Origin: Balaenoptera acutorostrata
Lineage: Eukaryota > Chordata > Mammalia > Artiodactyla > Balaenopteridae
Assembly (NCBI RefSeq): GCF_949987535.1
Contig: NC_080082.1
Location: forward strand, 28,065,164-28,129,163
Length of the DNA stretch: 64,000 nt
Reading direction: 5' to 3'
In this document: in pieces, positions 14,101-22,744 of the stretch
Layout: each line of letters starts with the position of its first letter
Position numbering within the stretch: the stretch's first letter is position 1
The notes under the pieces: model-generated
The model's database searches: none
Told to the model about the DNA's origin: nothing
What the model saw: the letters and a program-made list of their open reading frames with translations, nothing else
Made by a program: the position numbers and the translations under genes

Positions 14101-17100
14101 CTTGGAGATGCTGTATTCCAAACCCTTTCCTCTCCCTCAATCCAGTATCTCTTGGTCTCTTGGTCTTATCAGTCTCTTGATCTCACTGATTCTACATCAT
14201 TCAACGTCTCTGACCCATCCCTCCTATCCAGGTACACAGTGCCAATTGGTGGTGGTGCTGGTGGTGGTTCAGCCCTCACTCTTACCCAGACCACCACAGT
14301 TGCATCCTACCTGCTCACGTCTCTTGTCACATCACCACCCTCATATCCTTCCCTGAAGCCTGAGCCATCTTTCTAAAATGCAAAGTTGACTATGCTTTTC
14401 CTGTATTTAAAATATATCATTGCCCTGCCCCCTCCCGCAGTGGTATAGCTTACACAACCCTTCACACTTTGGTCCCTGCTTACATTTCCAGCCCAACCCC
14501 CCCACCAACCTCCCCATTGTTGCCTCCACCCCCAGCACTTTACTCTTTCACAGTTCAAAGCACTGTAGTTCTCCCTGTATCCCCTAACACTGCTTAAGTC
14601 CAATGGGAAATCTCCTATGCAGCCTTCAAAACCCTTTCATGGGTGGCCTCATCTGTGAAGCCTTGGCAGATTTCCCTCCTTTGAGCTAACCTGGTGCCTT
14701 GTCTACCCTCTGTATGATCGCACTCTAGAATCACCATCATTTGGGGCCATGTCTCTCCCTCCACAACTCCCAATGACAGGGACAGGGGCTAATTTCACCT
14801 CTGCATCCCCTGGATCATAGGGTCTTGGTGGTCAGGGGGAATGTGGGTGTCAAACAAGGTGGAAGGGTGAGATGAGAGCGGCATTTTCTGGGTCCAAATA
14901 GGGCTGATAGCTCCATCCCTTCCTAACAGCCTCCCTACTCCACCCCTGCCGGAGCCCCCAGATTCCTGCTCCAGCTCAGAGGGCCCTTTACCTCTGCAAG
15001 TTTCCCAGGTTGCAGGATTCATTCCCTGACCGTGCACACTCTGAGAAGCACTTAGCAGTGTCCTTAAGGCCGAAGTCGTCAAATCGGTTTGCATTGATGA
15101 GTCCTTTGCAGGGTTGTCTTGACTCCTCATGTATGGTTGCGGAATTCTTCTGATCTAAGAGAGGGATACAAAGTGTGAATGGGCTGCATGGGGAGGGGCC
15201 ACACGGGCAGCGGGTAGGGGAGCTCAGGCTCCAGAGTCTGGTGGTGCGGACTAGAATCCGGCTCCATCCATCCACGCTGACTGTGTGAACTTGAGCTGGA
15301 CTCATACCCATCTCGTTCTTTATACACTTGCATACTATTTCAGTATATGGGTGTTGCTATGCTTTTTCAATTGGTCCCCTGTTGGTGAACATTTAGGGTG
15401 TTTTTGTTTTGTTTCGTTTACTATTTTGAATAATGCTACTTATACCTTTGTCAGCTTATGTTAAGAATTCATAGAAAACATTCCTATCCTTGGAATTTCT
15501 GTATCAAAATGTAGGAACTTTTAGAAATTGCTAAGTATTACCGAATTTCCTTCTTAAAAGGGCTACACCTATTTACACTCGCACCAAAAGTGGGCAAGAG
15601 TGACTATTTACTCACATGTTCACAGCCCTAGACTTTACCAAACTTTCAAATCTTTGCCAGTTTGAGGGGTAAAATTGAATTTCATTTCAACTTAAGAAGG
15701 AGTTTGAGCATCTATTTGTATGTCTTTTTCCATGAACTGCTTTATTGTATCCTTTGTGGGGGTGGTGGGGCTGGATCTTGACAATCTGCACCTTTACATT
15801 TCTGACTGGCCCACCAGGAACTGTGGGTGAAGTGGGCAGGGAGACGTTTACTTTTCATATTTTTACGCCCTTCTCCAGTGTTTGATTTTTTTTTTTAAAT
15901 TATGTACAATATTACTTTCACATTAAATGAAACTAGTTAAATTTTAAGACAAAAATAAAATACATAGTAAAGATAATGGCAGACCAAAGTTAGGGTAAAC
16001 GTAGGTAAAAAAATAACATTTTCAAGTGGATTTTATGATAATTAGCCCTATATGTGACAATGTTTTAAGTAGCTTGTAAAGGAACTTCAGTTTTCTGTTA
16101 GACTGTAAAGATATTCATAACACGTTGTTTAATGGGAAAAATCACATGATGGGTGAGCATGTGTATAATAACATCCACGTTTGCTTTTTAAACAGAGGAG
16201 GAAGAGAGAAAGAAGAAGGAAGGAAGGCGTAAGAGAAAAAGAGAAAGAGGGAAGAAGAGCAGAGAGGGGGAGGAAATTGTCAGCTCCAGGGAAGGCACCA
16301 TTCTCTTTGTAATTCCAGCCCTCTGTGTGCCTGAGGGGTTACACATGGGTGCTGGGTGCAGGGGGCAACTCGGTGGGTGTTAACAGAGCCTCCCTCCTGG
16401 CCTGCCATGAAATTTCAGGGCCATTGGGCTTGTGAAGCTCTTGGCAAGTACCTGGTGCGGAGAAGATTATGAAACATCGTTTTTGCAATTATTTTTGGAA
16501 GACGTTAGAAGAAGCATTTAGCCCAGACTGGGAGAGCCTGAACCAGGCCAGTGCGCGGGAGGCCGGCCCCTCCAACCCACCCTACTCTTCTCCATCCCGC
16601 TCTGCCCCAGAGCTTGGCCTCCAAGGACCACCTCAATCTGCATTCATATGGGGGGGGGGGAGGAGGTCAGAGGTCAGGGCAGTACTCGCCCCTCCCTAAG
16701 GCTCCCCACCAGTGGCCTGCTTCCCTCTGTCAACAGCCACAGCTTCTTGTCCCTTGTGCCAGCCCTGACAGGTCCTTGGTAAAGTATCCCTTTATTAAAG
16801 AGTGTGTCTGCTTCCCTCTGGGCCCCCACCATGCCCTGGACTCTTCTGAAGCACCCCATCACTCTGCTAGACTGTGAGTCCCTTGAGGGCAGGGACCACA
16901 TGGTATATGAGCACAGGGCCTGACGCTGAGAAGAGGGCTCCAGCAGCGCTTCTGGAATGAATGAACGAAAGAGCAAATGAACGCATGGCAACTGCCCCAA
17001 AATGTCCACAGAAGAAGGAGCCTTGGGCTTCCCTAGTGGCGCAATGGTTGAGAATCCGCCTGCCAATGCAGGGGACACGGGTTCGAGCCCTGGCCTGGGA

Positions 17101-18566
17101 AGATCCCACATGCCACGGAGCAACTAAGCCCATGCGCCACAACTACTCAGCCTGCGCTCTAGAGCCCGCAAGCCACAACTACTGAGCCCACCTGCCACAA
17201 CTATTGAGACCTGCGCGCCTAGAGCCCGTGCTCCGCAACAAGAGAAGCCACCGCAACGAAGAGCAGCCCCCGCTCGCCACAACTAGAGAAAAGCCCACGC
17301 TCAGCAACAAAGACCCAACGCAGCCAAAATTAATTAATTAATTAATTAAAAAAAAAAAAAAAAGGAGCCTTCCCTCTAGACATAAACCTCTCGGGGCTCC
17401 TCACACTGTTTAAACAGCTGAACCAGAGCACCCGTCACCATAGGGTAAACTCCATCACTCGGGGGAGCCTTCAAGGCCCGACCAGAAAATTACAACTTTC
17501 ATGAGGGGCCCAGGGTCCTTATGAGACCGAACAAGAGCCACTAGTGGTTGTGAAGTTAATTAATCCATCAGGTGTTGCCGCCATCCCGCCGGGACAGCCC
17601 AGCCATTTTTCACACTTTTTGGAGCCATAGACTAAACTTTGCGTTTCCCTGAATCTCCCAACATTTGAAGAGAAGAGGGTTTTTTGAAGCCCCAAAAAGA
17701 GGTCGGTCCGTACGCGCAAAGCCGTGTGACCGCATGCTGGACACACACAGGGGTGGGGGACAGGCACGCAGGCCACTCACTGAAGCAAGAGCGAAACGGC
17801 AGGAGCATGCAAGGCTCGGAGATGCATGCACGGGGCGGGCGCAGCTTCCTCTGCCCGAGGGGATCCCTGCAGACGGCACAGAGCGCCAGGGAGAGCTGGC
17901 CAGGTGGGCCAGGGGTGGGGCCGGCTTTCTTGGGAGCGGGGACAGCAAGGGCCGGGCCAGGCGCCCTCCAGCTGCCTCTGGACAACCACCGCCTGGCTGT
18001 GGGCAAGGCCGAGCACGAAGGGGCAGGAAGAGCCTTGTTCCCGGCTTGGATGACTGAGGACCGGGGGACCGCTGAGGGGACACGGATGGGAGCCGGCGTG
18101 ACAGGGGAAGGGGGGTGGACGGGGTCGGGGGAGGGCTGTGCAGGCCCGGCCCGGCCTCAGCCTCGAGGGTCCCAGCCGCCTTCCCCTGGAGCTCAGAGGC
18201 CATCTGGAGAAGAGCTTGTCCTGGGCCCACCCGTGTCCCAGAGCCAGGCCTGTCGGGTAGCCGCAGTCTGAGGGACGAAGTGTGGGCGCACCCCCCATGC
18301 TCTCCCATCTCCAGGGCGCTGTGGGGAAGCAAAGGGGACCTGAGACCAGGGCTGACCAAAGTCTATCGGGAGAGCAGGACTGACCCCAACGACGGAGGAG
18401 GTGCTGCGGCCGTCAGGTGGGCTCCTCGGAGGACCTGCTCCAGACGCCCCCCTCCCTGCCCCCGACCCTGGGTCTCCCCGGCTTGGCCAGAGGCGTGAGG
18501 AGCCGGCCGCTCACCTGAGGCCAGGTGCAGGAGGAGCAGGACGCCCAGGGCCCTGCGGGCCACCAT
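1242..18566 (-). CDS. ADGRG3: Adhesion G-protein-coupled receptor G3 (GPR97), ten 5' coding exons, 3' part outside window
   Basis: Cell-surface adhesion GPCR, known mainly from neutrophils and other leukocytes; glucocorticoids acting through Go have been reported for the human protein. Coding pieces on the minus strand: 18515-18566, 14992-15154, 8336-8474, 6590-6736, 5637-5771, 5054-5093, 4758-4858, 4485-4597, 1534-1814 and 1242-1335. They join in one frame to 421 codons plus two bases, and every visible splice site is GT-AG. Order: signal peptide (leucine-rich, residues 1-17), extracellular region/GAIN, GPS with CRCDHLTFF (predicted cut between Leu252 and Thr253), TM1, TM2, TM3, TM4 and the start of ECL2. 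TM5-TM7 and the C-tail lie below position 1. ADGRG3 is preferred over ADGRG1 or ADGRG5 because of the motifs YWLNYE, DRVRLP and [22 protein letters not shown] and its place downstream of ADGRG1. No stop or frameshift was found. An N-glycosylation site that is GNRS in human reads GSRP here. Confidence 0.95.
1534..1814 (-). CDS. ADGRG3: ADGRG3 coding exon 9: TM2, TM3 and start of TM4
   Basis: Acceptor TTGCCCCAG|GTT, donor GGCTGGG|GTAGGT, phase 2 to 1. It encodes [18 protein letters not shown] (TM2 start), the ECL1 cysteine in DAACWARG, and TM3 [20 protein letters not shown]. It ends at LSLVGWG in TM4. Confidence 0.96.
2005..2200 (+). repeat. Probable L2 LINE fragment
   Basis: The pyrimidine-rich text (Leu/Ser/Pro codon-like, 'cccttccctgcttcaccttcaaa') resembles the L2 3' region. 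It is highly diverged. Confidence 0.35.
3211..3232. repeat. (CA)n microsatellite
   Basis: Eleven perfect CA units inside an ADGRG3 intron. Confidence 0.95.
3644..3996 (-). mobile_element. CHR-2-type SINE
   Basis: On the minus strand it reads from a GGACTTCTCTGATGGT-type head through the tRNA-like B box and the CHR-2 unique region to an A/T-rich tail. AATAAA(A/G)TTTTT lies on both sides (about 3633 and 3997) as a target-site duplication. Confidence 0.88.
4485..4597 (-). CDS. ADGRG3: ADGRG3 coding exon 8: stalk and TM1
   Basis: Acceptor CATCCACAG|AGG, donor CCTGAG|GTGGGT, phase 0 to 2. It encodes [19 protein letters not shown] and a hydrophobic TM1 ([15 protein letters not shown]). Confidence 0.95.
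4758..4858 (-). CDS. ADGRG3: ADGRG3 coding exon 7: GPS autoproteolysis site
   Basis: Acceptor TCCCCAG|GG, donor CTGCTG|GTAATG, phase 1 to 0. It encodes [12 protein letters not shown], an NRT sequon and [13 protein letters not shown]. The His-Leu/Thr triad is the expected self-cleavage site, so the tethered agonist would begin TFFALLL. Confidence 0.95.
4863..4976. repeat. Purine-rich, G-run-rich low-complexity tract
   Basis: The plus strand is almost entirely G and A, with many GGG and GGGG runs. On the ADGRG3 sense strand it forms a very long pyrimidine tract directly before the exon 7 acceptor at 4858. Confidence 0.8.
5054..5093 (-). CDS. ADGRG3: ADGRG3 coding exon 6: CVFW microexon-like segment
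   Basis: This 40-base exon lies between acceptor GGTTTCAG|AAC and donor CTAAAG|GTAGGG, phase 0 to 1. It encodes [13 protein letters not shown]. The Cys-x-Phe-Trp strand is a hallmark of GAIN domains and pairs with the GPS cysteines. The matching ADGRG1 exon at 30761-30806 is 46 bases. Confidence 0.93.
5637..5771 (-). CDS. ADGRG3: ADGRG3 coding exon 5: GAIN domain segment
   Basis: Acceptor CTCCACAG|GGC, donor CCTCCT|GTGAGT, 45 whole codons as in human. It encodes [20 protein letters not shown] and then an NVT sequon, ending HQPP. Confidence 0.94.
6590..6736 (-). CDS. ADGRG3: ADGRG3 coding exon 4: GAIN domain strand segment
   Basis: Acceptor GGTTGCAG|GTT, donor TTCAAG|GTGAGG, 49 whole codons, the same length as in human. 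It encodes VPKQVTEDE, then [13 protein letters not shown] and [18 protein letters not shown]. The human GNRS sequon is GSRP here, so this glycosylation site is absent. Confidence 0.94.
7725..8095 (-). repeat. Two MIR fragments
   Basis: Two successive reverse-orientation MIR cores are seen: 'ccccattttacagatggggaaac' at about 7776 and 'cattttacagatgaggactc' at about 8003. Each is followed by the decayed 'aggtcacacagctggtaag' block. Confidence 0.7.
8336..8474 (-). CDS. ADGRG3: ADGRG3 coding exon 3
   Basis: Acceptor CCCTTGTAG|A, donor CTCAG|GTGAAG, phase 2 to 0. It encodes (R)[12 protein letters not shown] through SLTPSQ, including an NIS sequon. It aligns residue by residue with human ADGRG3 YWLNYEAHLMK. 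Confidence 0.93.
8532..8626 (-). CDS. Candidate alternative ADGRG3 exon (exon X)
   Basis: On the minus strand a strong acceptor (pyrimidine tract then CTCCTGCAG) and a consensus donor (CCAG|GTGAGT) bound 95 bases. One frame is open and reads CA, then 31 codons beginning [10 protein letters not shown] and ending SPPIIQ. It cannot fit between exons 2 and 3 because both junction phases clash. Exon 1 leaves phase 1, exactly what the leading CA needs, and exon X ends on a full codon, as exon 4 requires. An exon 1 - X - exon 4 transcript would therefore be in frame. The gap to exon 3 is only 57 bases, very short for an intron, which also suggests X and exon 3 are not joined. No transcript evidence is available, and I know of no human counterpart. 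Confidence 0.35.
8712..9535 (-). mobile_element. Old L1 LINE fragment (ORF2 end and 3' UTR)
   Basis: Its reverse complement contains recognisable L1 text such as 'catgctaagtgaaagaagccagacacaaaag', 'tcacaatagccaaaaagtgg' and 'atgagataccacttcacaccc'. It carries many stops and no intact ORF. Confidence 0.85.
10840..11168 (+). mobile_element. L1 3'-end fragment with (TG)n microsatellite
   Basis: 'gaaagaagccagacacaaaagag' and the downstream 'ggtggtaattaaagg' match the 3' UTR of older L1 subfamilies. A (TG)n run at 11126-11168 follows. Confidence 0.75.
11515..11650 (+). mobile_element. L1 3'-end fragment
   Basis: A short diverged copy with 'gaatgaacctcaaaaacgtgctaagtg' and 'agccagatgcaaaagac', in the same orientation as its L1 neighbours in this large intron. 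Confidence 0.65.
11868..12830 (+). mobile_element. Old L1 LINE fragment (ORF2 3' part)
   Basis: It contains decayed ORF2 text: 'aaagacatgtaaccagaat', 'ccaatttcactcctaggaatatacc' and 'acccaaatgttactatacagc'. A (TATC)-like simple repeat lies near 12680-12720. The coding frame is broken throughout. Confidence 0.8.
12832..13190 (+). mobile_element. CHR-2-type SINE
   Basis: Full-length copy: head GGACTTCCCTGGTGGTGCAG, B box GGGTTCGAGCC, repeated 'CACAACTACTGAG' blocks, then an A/T-rich (AAATA)n tail. AAATTACT-like sequence flanks both ends. It inserted at the end of the older L1. Confidence 0.92.
13225..13730. repeat. MIR fragments in opposite orientations
   Basis: 13225-13515 reads as MIR on the minus strand ('cattttacagatgaggaaactg'). 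13560-13730 reads as MIR on the plus strand ('gtgggcaagttacttaacct'). Confidence 0.65.
14110..14820 (+). repeat. L2 LINE fragment
   Basis: The text is typical of the L2 3' half: 'ctgagccatctttctaaaatgcaaa', 'atttaaaatatatcattgccc', 'cccttcacactttggtcc' and 'tgtgaagccttggcagatttccctcc'. It is diverged and non-coding. Confidence 0.65.
14992..15154 (-). CDS. ADGRG3: ADGRG3 coding exon 2: N-terminal Cys-rich ectodomain segment
   Basis: Acceptor CTCTTAG|AT, donor CAGAG|GTAAAG, phase 1 to 2. It encodes a segment ending CNLGNLQ(R), with cysteines in [18 protein letters not shown] and ESCN that correspond to human ADGRG3, and an NES glycosylation sequon. Confidence 0.92.
15330..15760 (-). mobile_element. 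Diverged L1 fragment
   Basis: Antisense L1 3' text ('attttgaataatgctact', 'ggctacacctatttacactcgcacc', 'tcatttcaacttaagaagg'). The degree of decay is high. Confidence 0.55.
16195..16282. repeat. Purine-rich (GGAA/GAAA)n tract
   Basis: About 85 bases of nearly pure A/G on the plus strand, with GGAA repeats, in ADGRG3 intron 1. Confidence 0.8.
16750..17014 (+). repeat. L2/MIR-like 3' fragment
   Basis: 'gactgtgagtcccttgagggcagggacc' and 'gaatgaatgaacgaa' resemble the end of L2-type repeats. The younger CHR-2 SINE inserted just after it. Confidence 0.5.
17025..17362 (+). mobile_element. CHR-2-type SINE
   Basis: Full-length copy with head GGCTTCCCTAGTGGCGCAAT, B box GGGTTCGAGCC, (TTAA)n and a poly-A end. 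A perfect 10-bp target-site duplication AAGGAGCCTT lies at 17015-17024 and 17363-17372. Confidence 0.95.
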
Positions 18567-18760
18567 CCCTGGCCAGCCTGGTCCACACCGGCCGGAGCCC
18601 TGCAGCTGCGCGTCCGGCCGCTCCCAGGCTCTGCCGAGCCGGCCCACCCCCGCCCCCCGCCACGGCCGCAGCGTTGCCGCTTCCTGTGGCCCCGCTCACA
18701 CCCTTCCTGCTCCATGGCACCGTCGGTTGGGTTGTGAAAGGTGAGTGTGGGCAACCGGGC
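17700..18760. promoter_or_regulatory. ADGRG3: GC- and CpG-rich region around ADGRG3 exon 1 (probable promoter)
   Basis: CpG-rich sequence surrounds the exon carrying the start codon. On the sense (minus) strand just upstream of the ATG there is no clear TATA box. An ETS-like CAGGAAGCGG lies near 18676, in keeping with myeloid ETS-driven genes (inference). The start site itself cannot be fixed from sequence. Confidence 0.45.
18515..18566 (-). CDS. ADGRG3: ADGRG3 coding exon 1: start codon and signal peptide
   Basis: The exon starts at ATG (18564-18566 complement) in the context CAGGGATGG and encodes [17 protein letters not shown], a short basic n-region plus hydrophobic core. The donor is CTCAG|GTGAGC and the phase after the exon is 1. 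An in-frame upstream ATG at 18647 would add 27 non-hydrophobic residues and bury the signal peptide, so the inner ATG is chosen. The human protein also starts at this position with a leucine-rich leader. Confidence 0.88.
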
Positions 18761-18769
18761 AGCGTTCCT

Positions 18770-21700
18770 AGTCTCACCCCGCCCCGTGACCACCTGCAGA
18801 GCAGACCCGACTCGGCAGGAGCTGCTGAACCCACCCAGGGATGCTGCGCCCAGGGCCTCGTCTGGGTGGGTGCTGCGGGGCTGGGGTTCAGCGGCCACAG
18901 AGGCCTCGGCACCCGAGCAGGGCCCTGGGGAGTGACAGTGAGCCAGGCTTCGGAGTCAGGAACCCTTACCTCAGATGCTCCTTTCACAAGCTGGGGGCCT
19001 CCCTGAGCCTGTTTCCTCCTCTGTGAAGCGCATACAGCAATGCGGCTGCCCCCTAGGGCTGTGCTGGGGTCTGAGGAGGCCGGCAGCATGCCGGGCGCAC
19101 GCGCACGGCCTGGCTATAGGGATGAGGATGAAGATGTGGAGAGCGTTCGCACTCCCTCATTCATGCCTGTGATTTGGACAAGACCAGGCTCAAGCCCACG
19201 CCTGCTGGGGTCCAGAGGAGGAGCCAGCCCTGGAGGCCCCGGGGCCCCTCCCCCCACAGCAGACTGAATAACAGGAGGGGCAGGATGGCGGGGGACAGGA
19301 GCATGGGCCCTGGGGGTTGCTCCGGCCTGGGCTGACATCTGTCCTGGCCACTTCCTGGAGGCCTGAGTTTGTGTGAGCCGACCTCTGCTAAGGAGGCAAG
19401 TTTCTCACAAGGCATGGGGAGAGCTCCTGAGATGATGCCTGTGGAATTGCTCAGTCAGTGGGCGTGGCCATTATTATCACTATCATGATTATCAGTACTG
19501 TGAAATTATCATCACCATTGCCCAGCGGGTCACGGGTGGCCCAGACGGGAAGTGGGGCAGCAAACACATATGGGTTGCAGTATGTAGGCAGCGGAAGGGC
19601 TGACCACCCAGGCCCCCACTGTGGTGGCCCCAAGGAAGCCATGTGGATGAGGCCAGGGCCCTTGGCTGGCTACTTCGAGATCAGAAGGTGAAGGGCGCTC
19701 CGCCAAGGAAGTACATCATCACCAGCATCCGCTCTCGGGGCCACACGGCCAGAGCTGGCCCTGCTCCACCCTGGGGTCTAATGGGGACCCGCCCAGCCCT
19801 GACTGGCCTCTATTTCCCCTTCCTCCCACACAGTGTCCGGACAGGACTCAGTCTCCTGCTAGGCCCTCTGGGCCTGGGGTGGGTCAGGGCCACTCATGGG
19901 GCGTGGGTGGCAGGTGGGAATCTGACATGGGCCCCAGGCACTTCCTCTGCAGGGAAGGCTGGGAGGGTGAATGCCCCTCCTCCCACCCAGCCACATGTCC
20001 CGGCAAGGGGAGAGGGTGGACGGCTTTGTGAACTGTGACCTGCTAGGCCCACCCCTGGAGACCCACCCTGCGCCTGGGCCCTCCAGAGGGGCTCATGGAT
20101 GCCTGTTTGTAAAGAAGAGCCTGGAGGCCTGCAGACCAGGACCCAGATCGTGTGCAGTACACCTGGGATGACAGGACCGGGGACTGGCAAAGTGGCAAGG
20201 AGGGTCCAGCAGAGCCAGAGGGAGGGCCACCTCTCCTGGGCCCCACGGGGGCTGGGGATTGGCCTGGGGCCACTTGGAGCCCTGGGACCGCTAAATTCCA
20301 GGGGAAACCTTCCCCTTCTGCCACCTCCCACCCCCAGCTTGTGCATACGGCTCCAGGTGGGCACCTGTCTCCAGGAGCGAGGCCTCCAGTACTCTGGCCA
20401 GGCCTGGCCAGCACTCACACCCTGGCCACTCCAAACCATTTCCCACTCCAAAGGGGAAACAAACCTGGCCACGTCCTGGTGGGAAGAGTGGTCCTATCGT
20501 CCAAAGTCCCACAGCCCAGAGAAGCGCATGGTAAAAACCATCAGGGTCAAGGAGCACCACGGAGCTGTCAGGTGGCCCGTGCAGGGCGGGTCACGAGAGG
20601 ATGGGACCCGACCCAGCACCCCAGCCCCACTACCTGAGCTGACCTCGGAAACAGAAACTAGGTGTCAAGAGAGTTCTTTGAAGTGGGAGAATTTGAGGGG
20701 AGTCCCACCTGCCCGGGGGAGGGGGCTGGGTCCCTTCCTTCCCTCTCTGAGGATGGGGGAGGTATCCCCTCAGGTCTAGCCAAGTGATGGGGGTCCAAGA
20801 GACCCGAGAGAGGTCTCTGAGAGCGGAGCTGGCTCTGATTCCACCCAGCTGCTCAACCGGGACACCGTGGGGAAGGTTTGTCCTCTGTCCTCAGGGGTTG
20901 GGGCACAAGAGGAGCCCGCCACCTGGAGAAGGTGGAGGCAGAGGCCAATGGAAGCAGCAGGAGGAGGGGTTGGGAGAGAGGCAGGGGGCAGGGGGTTCCC
21001 ACGTGCCAAGGTCCCTGCAGGTCCCCAAACATCCCACATTCACGCTCATCACACCACTGCCAGTCCCCTAGCCACCAAGGCACTTCACACCCGTCCCGTC
21101 CAACTCGAGAGCTGCCTCTTTCCCTGGCCTGCGCTCCCCCTGGAGCAGCCAGAAGAGGAGGGAGGAGACTGCAGGGGCGGAAAGCTCAGATGTGGGCCTG
21201 GGCTGGACCTGTGCTGGACCTTTAGACCTGGACACAGAGAGCCGTGATCGAACAAGACTGCTCCCATAACTGAAGGGGGACAGAAACTTATTTGACCTGC
21301 CTCACCTGTGTCACAGAATGGAGAGGGGAAATTTGACGGGACAAGTTTGAAGGCAGTGATGGCAGAAGAGTCCAGTCGTTTCATTCTTGCAGACCATCCA
21401 CTTCACACCGGTCAATAAACTGGTTACACAGGTCCCGCGACCAGCCAAGGGCTGAATTCAGCCCTCAGACGTGATATCTTTGACCAGAGAATATTTTGGA
21501 TTAGCCAAGTTTTTTAAATCAGGGGATTTTACACCAGCACGATCTGGATTTCTTATTTGTCGTAAAAGGCAGGCAGTCTGGCTACACGGGCCTTCATCCC
21601 TCCGAGGTGGCGACCGGCTGGAGCGGAGCAGCTGCTGCATTCTCTGCGTGGGGCTCGTAACCTTCAGTTCACCACAGACCCCGCGCAGCACTGACACCCA

Positions 21701-21860
21701 GTTGCCATTCCTCCCCGCAACTTTGCCCTGACAACGTTTCCAGCAGATGTCTTTCACACATGGCCCTCTTCTATTGTTCATGTTTCCTGATTGGCCCCCA
21801 GGTGTTTTTTTATCATTGATTCTTAAGCACAGAAAAAAGCTCAGAAGGAAATTCTTGCCG
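18770..21860. other. Intergenic region between ADGRG1 and ADGRG3
   Basis: No coding gene is recognised. Around 19390-19550 there is MIR-like text, and much of the rest is unique GC-rich sequence. The unexplained minus-strand ORF at 21458-21967 overlaps the ADGRG1-proximal end. Confidence 0.6.
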
Positions 21861-21967
21861 CAGTTGGTTAGGTGATAACAGCTGATTTTTATTTTTTCTA
21901 TGTACTCTTCTACAGCTTCCAAATTCTCTACGATGAACATGTACTTCTTTTTAATATGAAAAGACAA
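21458..21967 (-). other. Unexplained 169-codon open frame
   Basis: An open frame starting MSFHIKKKYMFIVENLEAVE, Lys/Glu-rich at first and Arg/Ser-rich later, with cysteines in CVKDICWKRC. I recognise no family. It overlaps candidate ADGRG1 polyadenylation signals (ATTAAA and AATAAA on the same strand), and its flank 'ggctgaattcagccctcagacg' has the feel of an old transposon. It may be a decayed element or chance. Confidence 0.2.
21888..21893 (-). terminator. Candidate AATAAA polyadenylation signal of ADGRG1
   Basis: AATAAA on the minus strand in an A-rich context, about 1.34 kb past the ADGRG1 stop codon. An ATTAAA lies 62 bases upstream of it. No unambiguous GU-rich element was identified. 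Confidence 0.35.
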
Positions 21968-22009
21968 ATGAACTGGTAATTACAAAGAAAATCCTCCCCA
22001 TCTTTAAGG

Positions 22010-22190
22010 CTGAGAGCCAGATCAAATGCTGCCTCCTACAGGAAGCCTTCCTGGAGTCCCAGCCAGGAATGATGGCTCCCCCAACTCTGTGCCTGTACCT
22101 CTAAGAGTTCTTGTCTCATGCCTGCCTCCCACATTAGACTGAGAGCTCGCAGGGGAAGCGACCAGGTCTGGCCACCTGTGTCCAACAGAA
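22010..22190 (+). repeat. L2 LINE fragment
   Basis: 'cctacaggaagccttcctggagtccc' and 'cattagactgagagctc' are typical L2 3' text, antisense to ADGRG1. Confidence 0.65.
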
Positions 22191-22700
22191 TTAACTGTGA
22201 TGGGCTGCGAGGTGCGCTCAAGATCGTCTGCAGGGTTTCTACGGAGCATGTCAGGCTCTACAAGCATCACCAGCGGAGGCGTGTCTCAGTCTTTGGAATG
22301 CTGAGGTGGAAACAAATTTGGACTGCTACGTTCCACAGTTCTTGCCACAAGAGGGCTTCGGGAGAGGCTGCGGCCCCCTGTGAGGTGTGGGCTTGGCAGT
22401 GGTGAGCTAGGGTGATGCAGCTGTGGAGAGGCCCACATGGAAAGATGGACCTAGCCCAGCCCAGAACGTTTATACTAAGCCGAGTCAGGGGCAGGCAAAC
22501 GCCCATGCAGTAGATAAAGGCTTACAGCAGGCACCAGGTAGCTCTCGGGAACCGCTACCCAAAATCCAGCATTGGAATTGGGGACTCCGGGCTGTGAGTG
22601 GAGGGCTAAGGAGGTCCAAGGAGAGGAAGGGAGGACCAGGAAGGGGAGAGGGAGGGCTGGGGAGGCTGACAAAGGGTGATGGCCCTGGGCTCAGAGGGCC

Positions 22701-22744
22701 AGCATAACGACAGCCCAGCTCCCTCCCTGGGCTGTCATTATGCT
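22701..22744 (-). repeat. 18-bp inverted repeat with 8-nt loop in ADGRG1 3' UTR
   Basis: Arms 22701-22718 and 22727-22744 match at 17 of 18 positions. On the ADGRG1 sense strand the one mismatch is a T/G (U-G) wobble, so the RNA stem would be unbroken. Arm text is AGCATAATGACAGCCCAG, and the loop is GGAGGGAG. Confidence 0.85.

Noticed and set aside
17610..18359. 249-codon minus-strand open frame inside ADGRG3 intron 1
   Set aside because: GC-rich low-stop sequence with Pro/Ser/Arg-biased composition and no recognisable motif.
18567..18647. Upstream in-frame ATG for ADGRG3
   Set aside because: It would put 27 polar residues before the signal peptide and has no counterpart in human ADGRG3.
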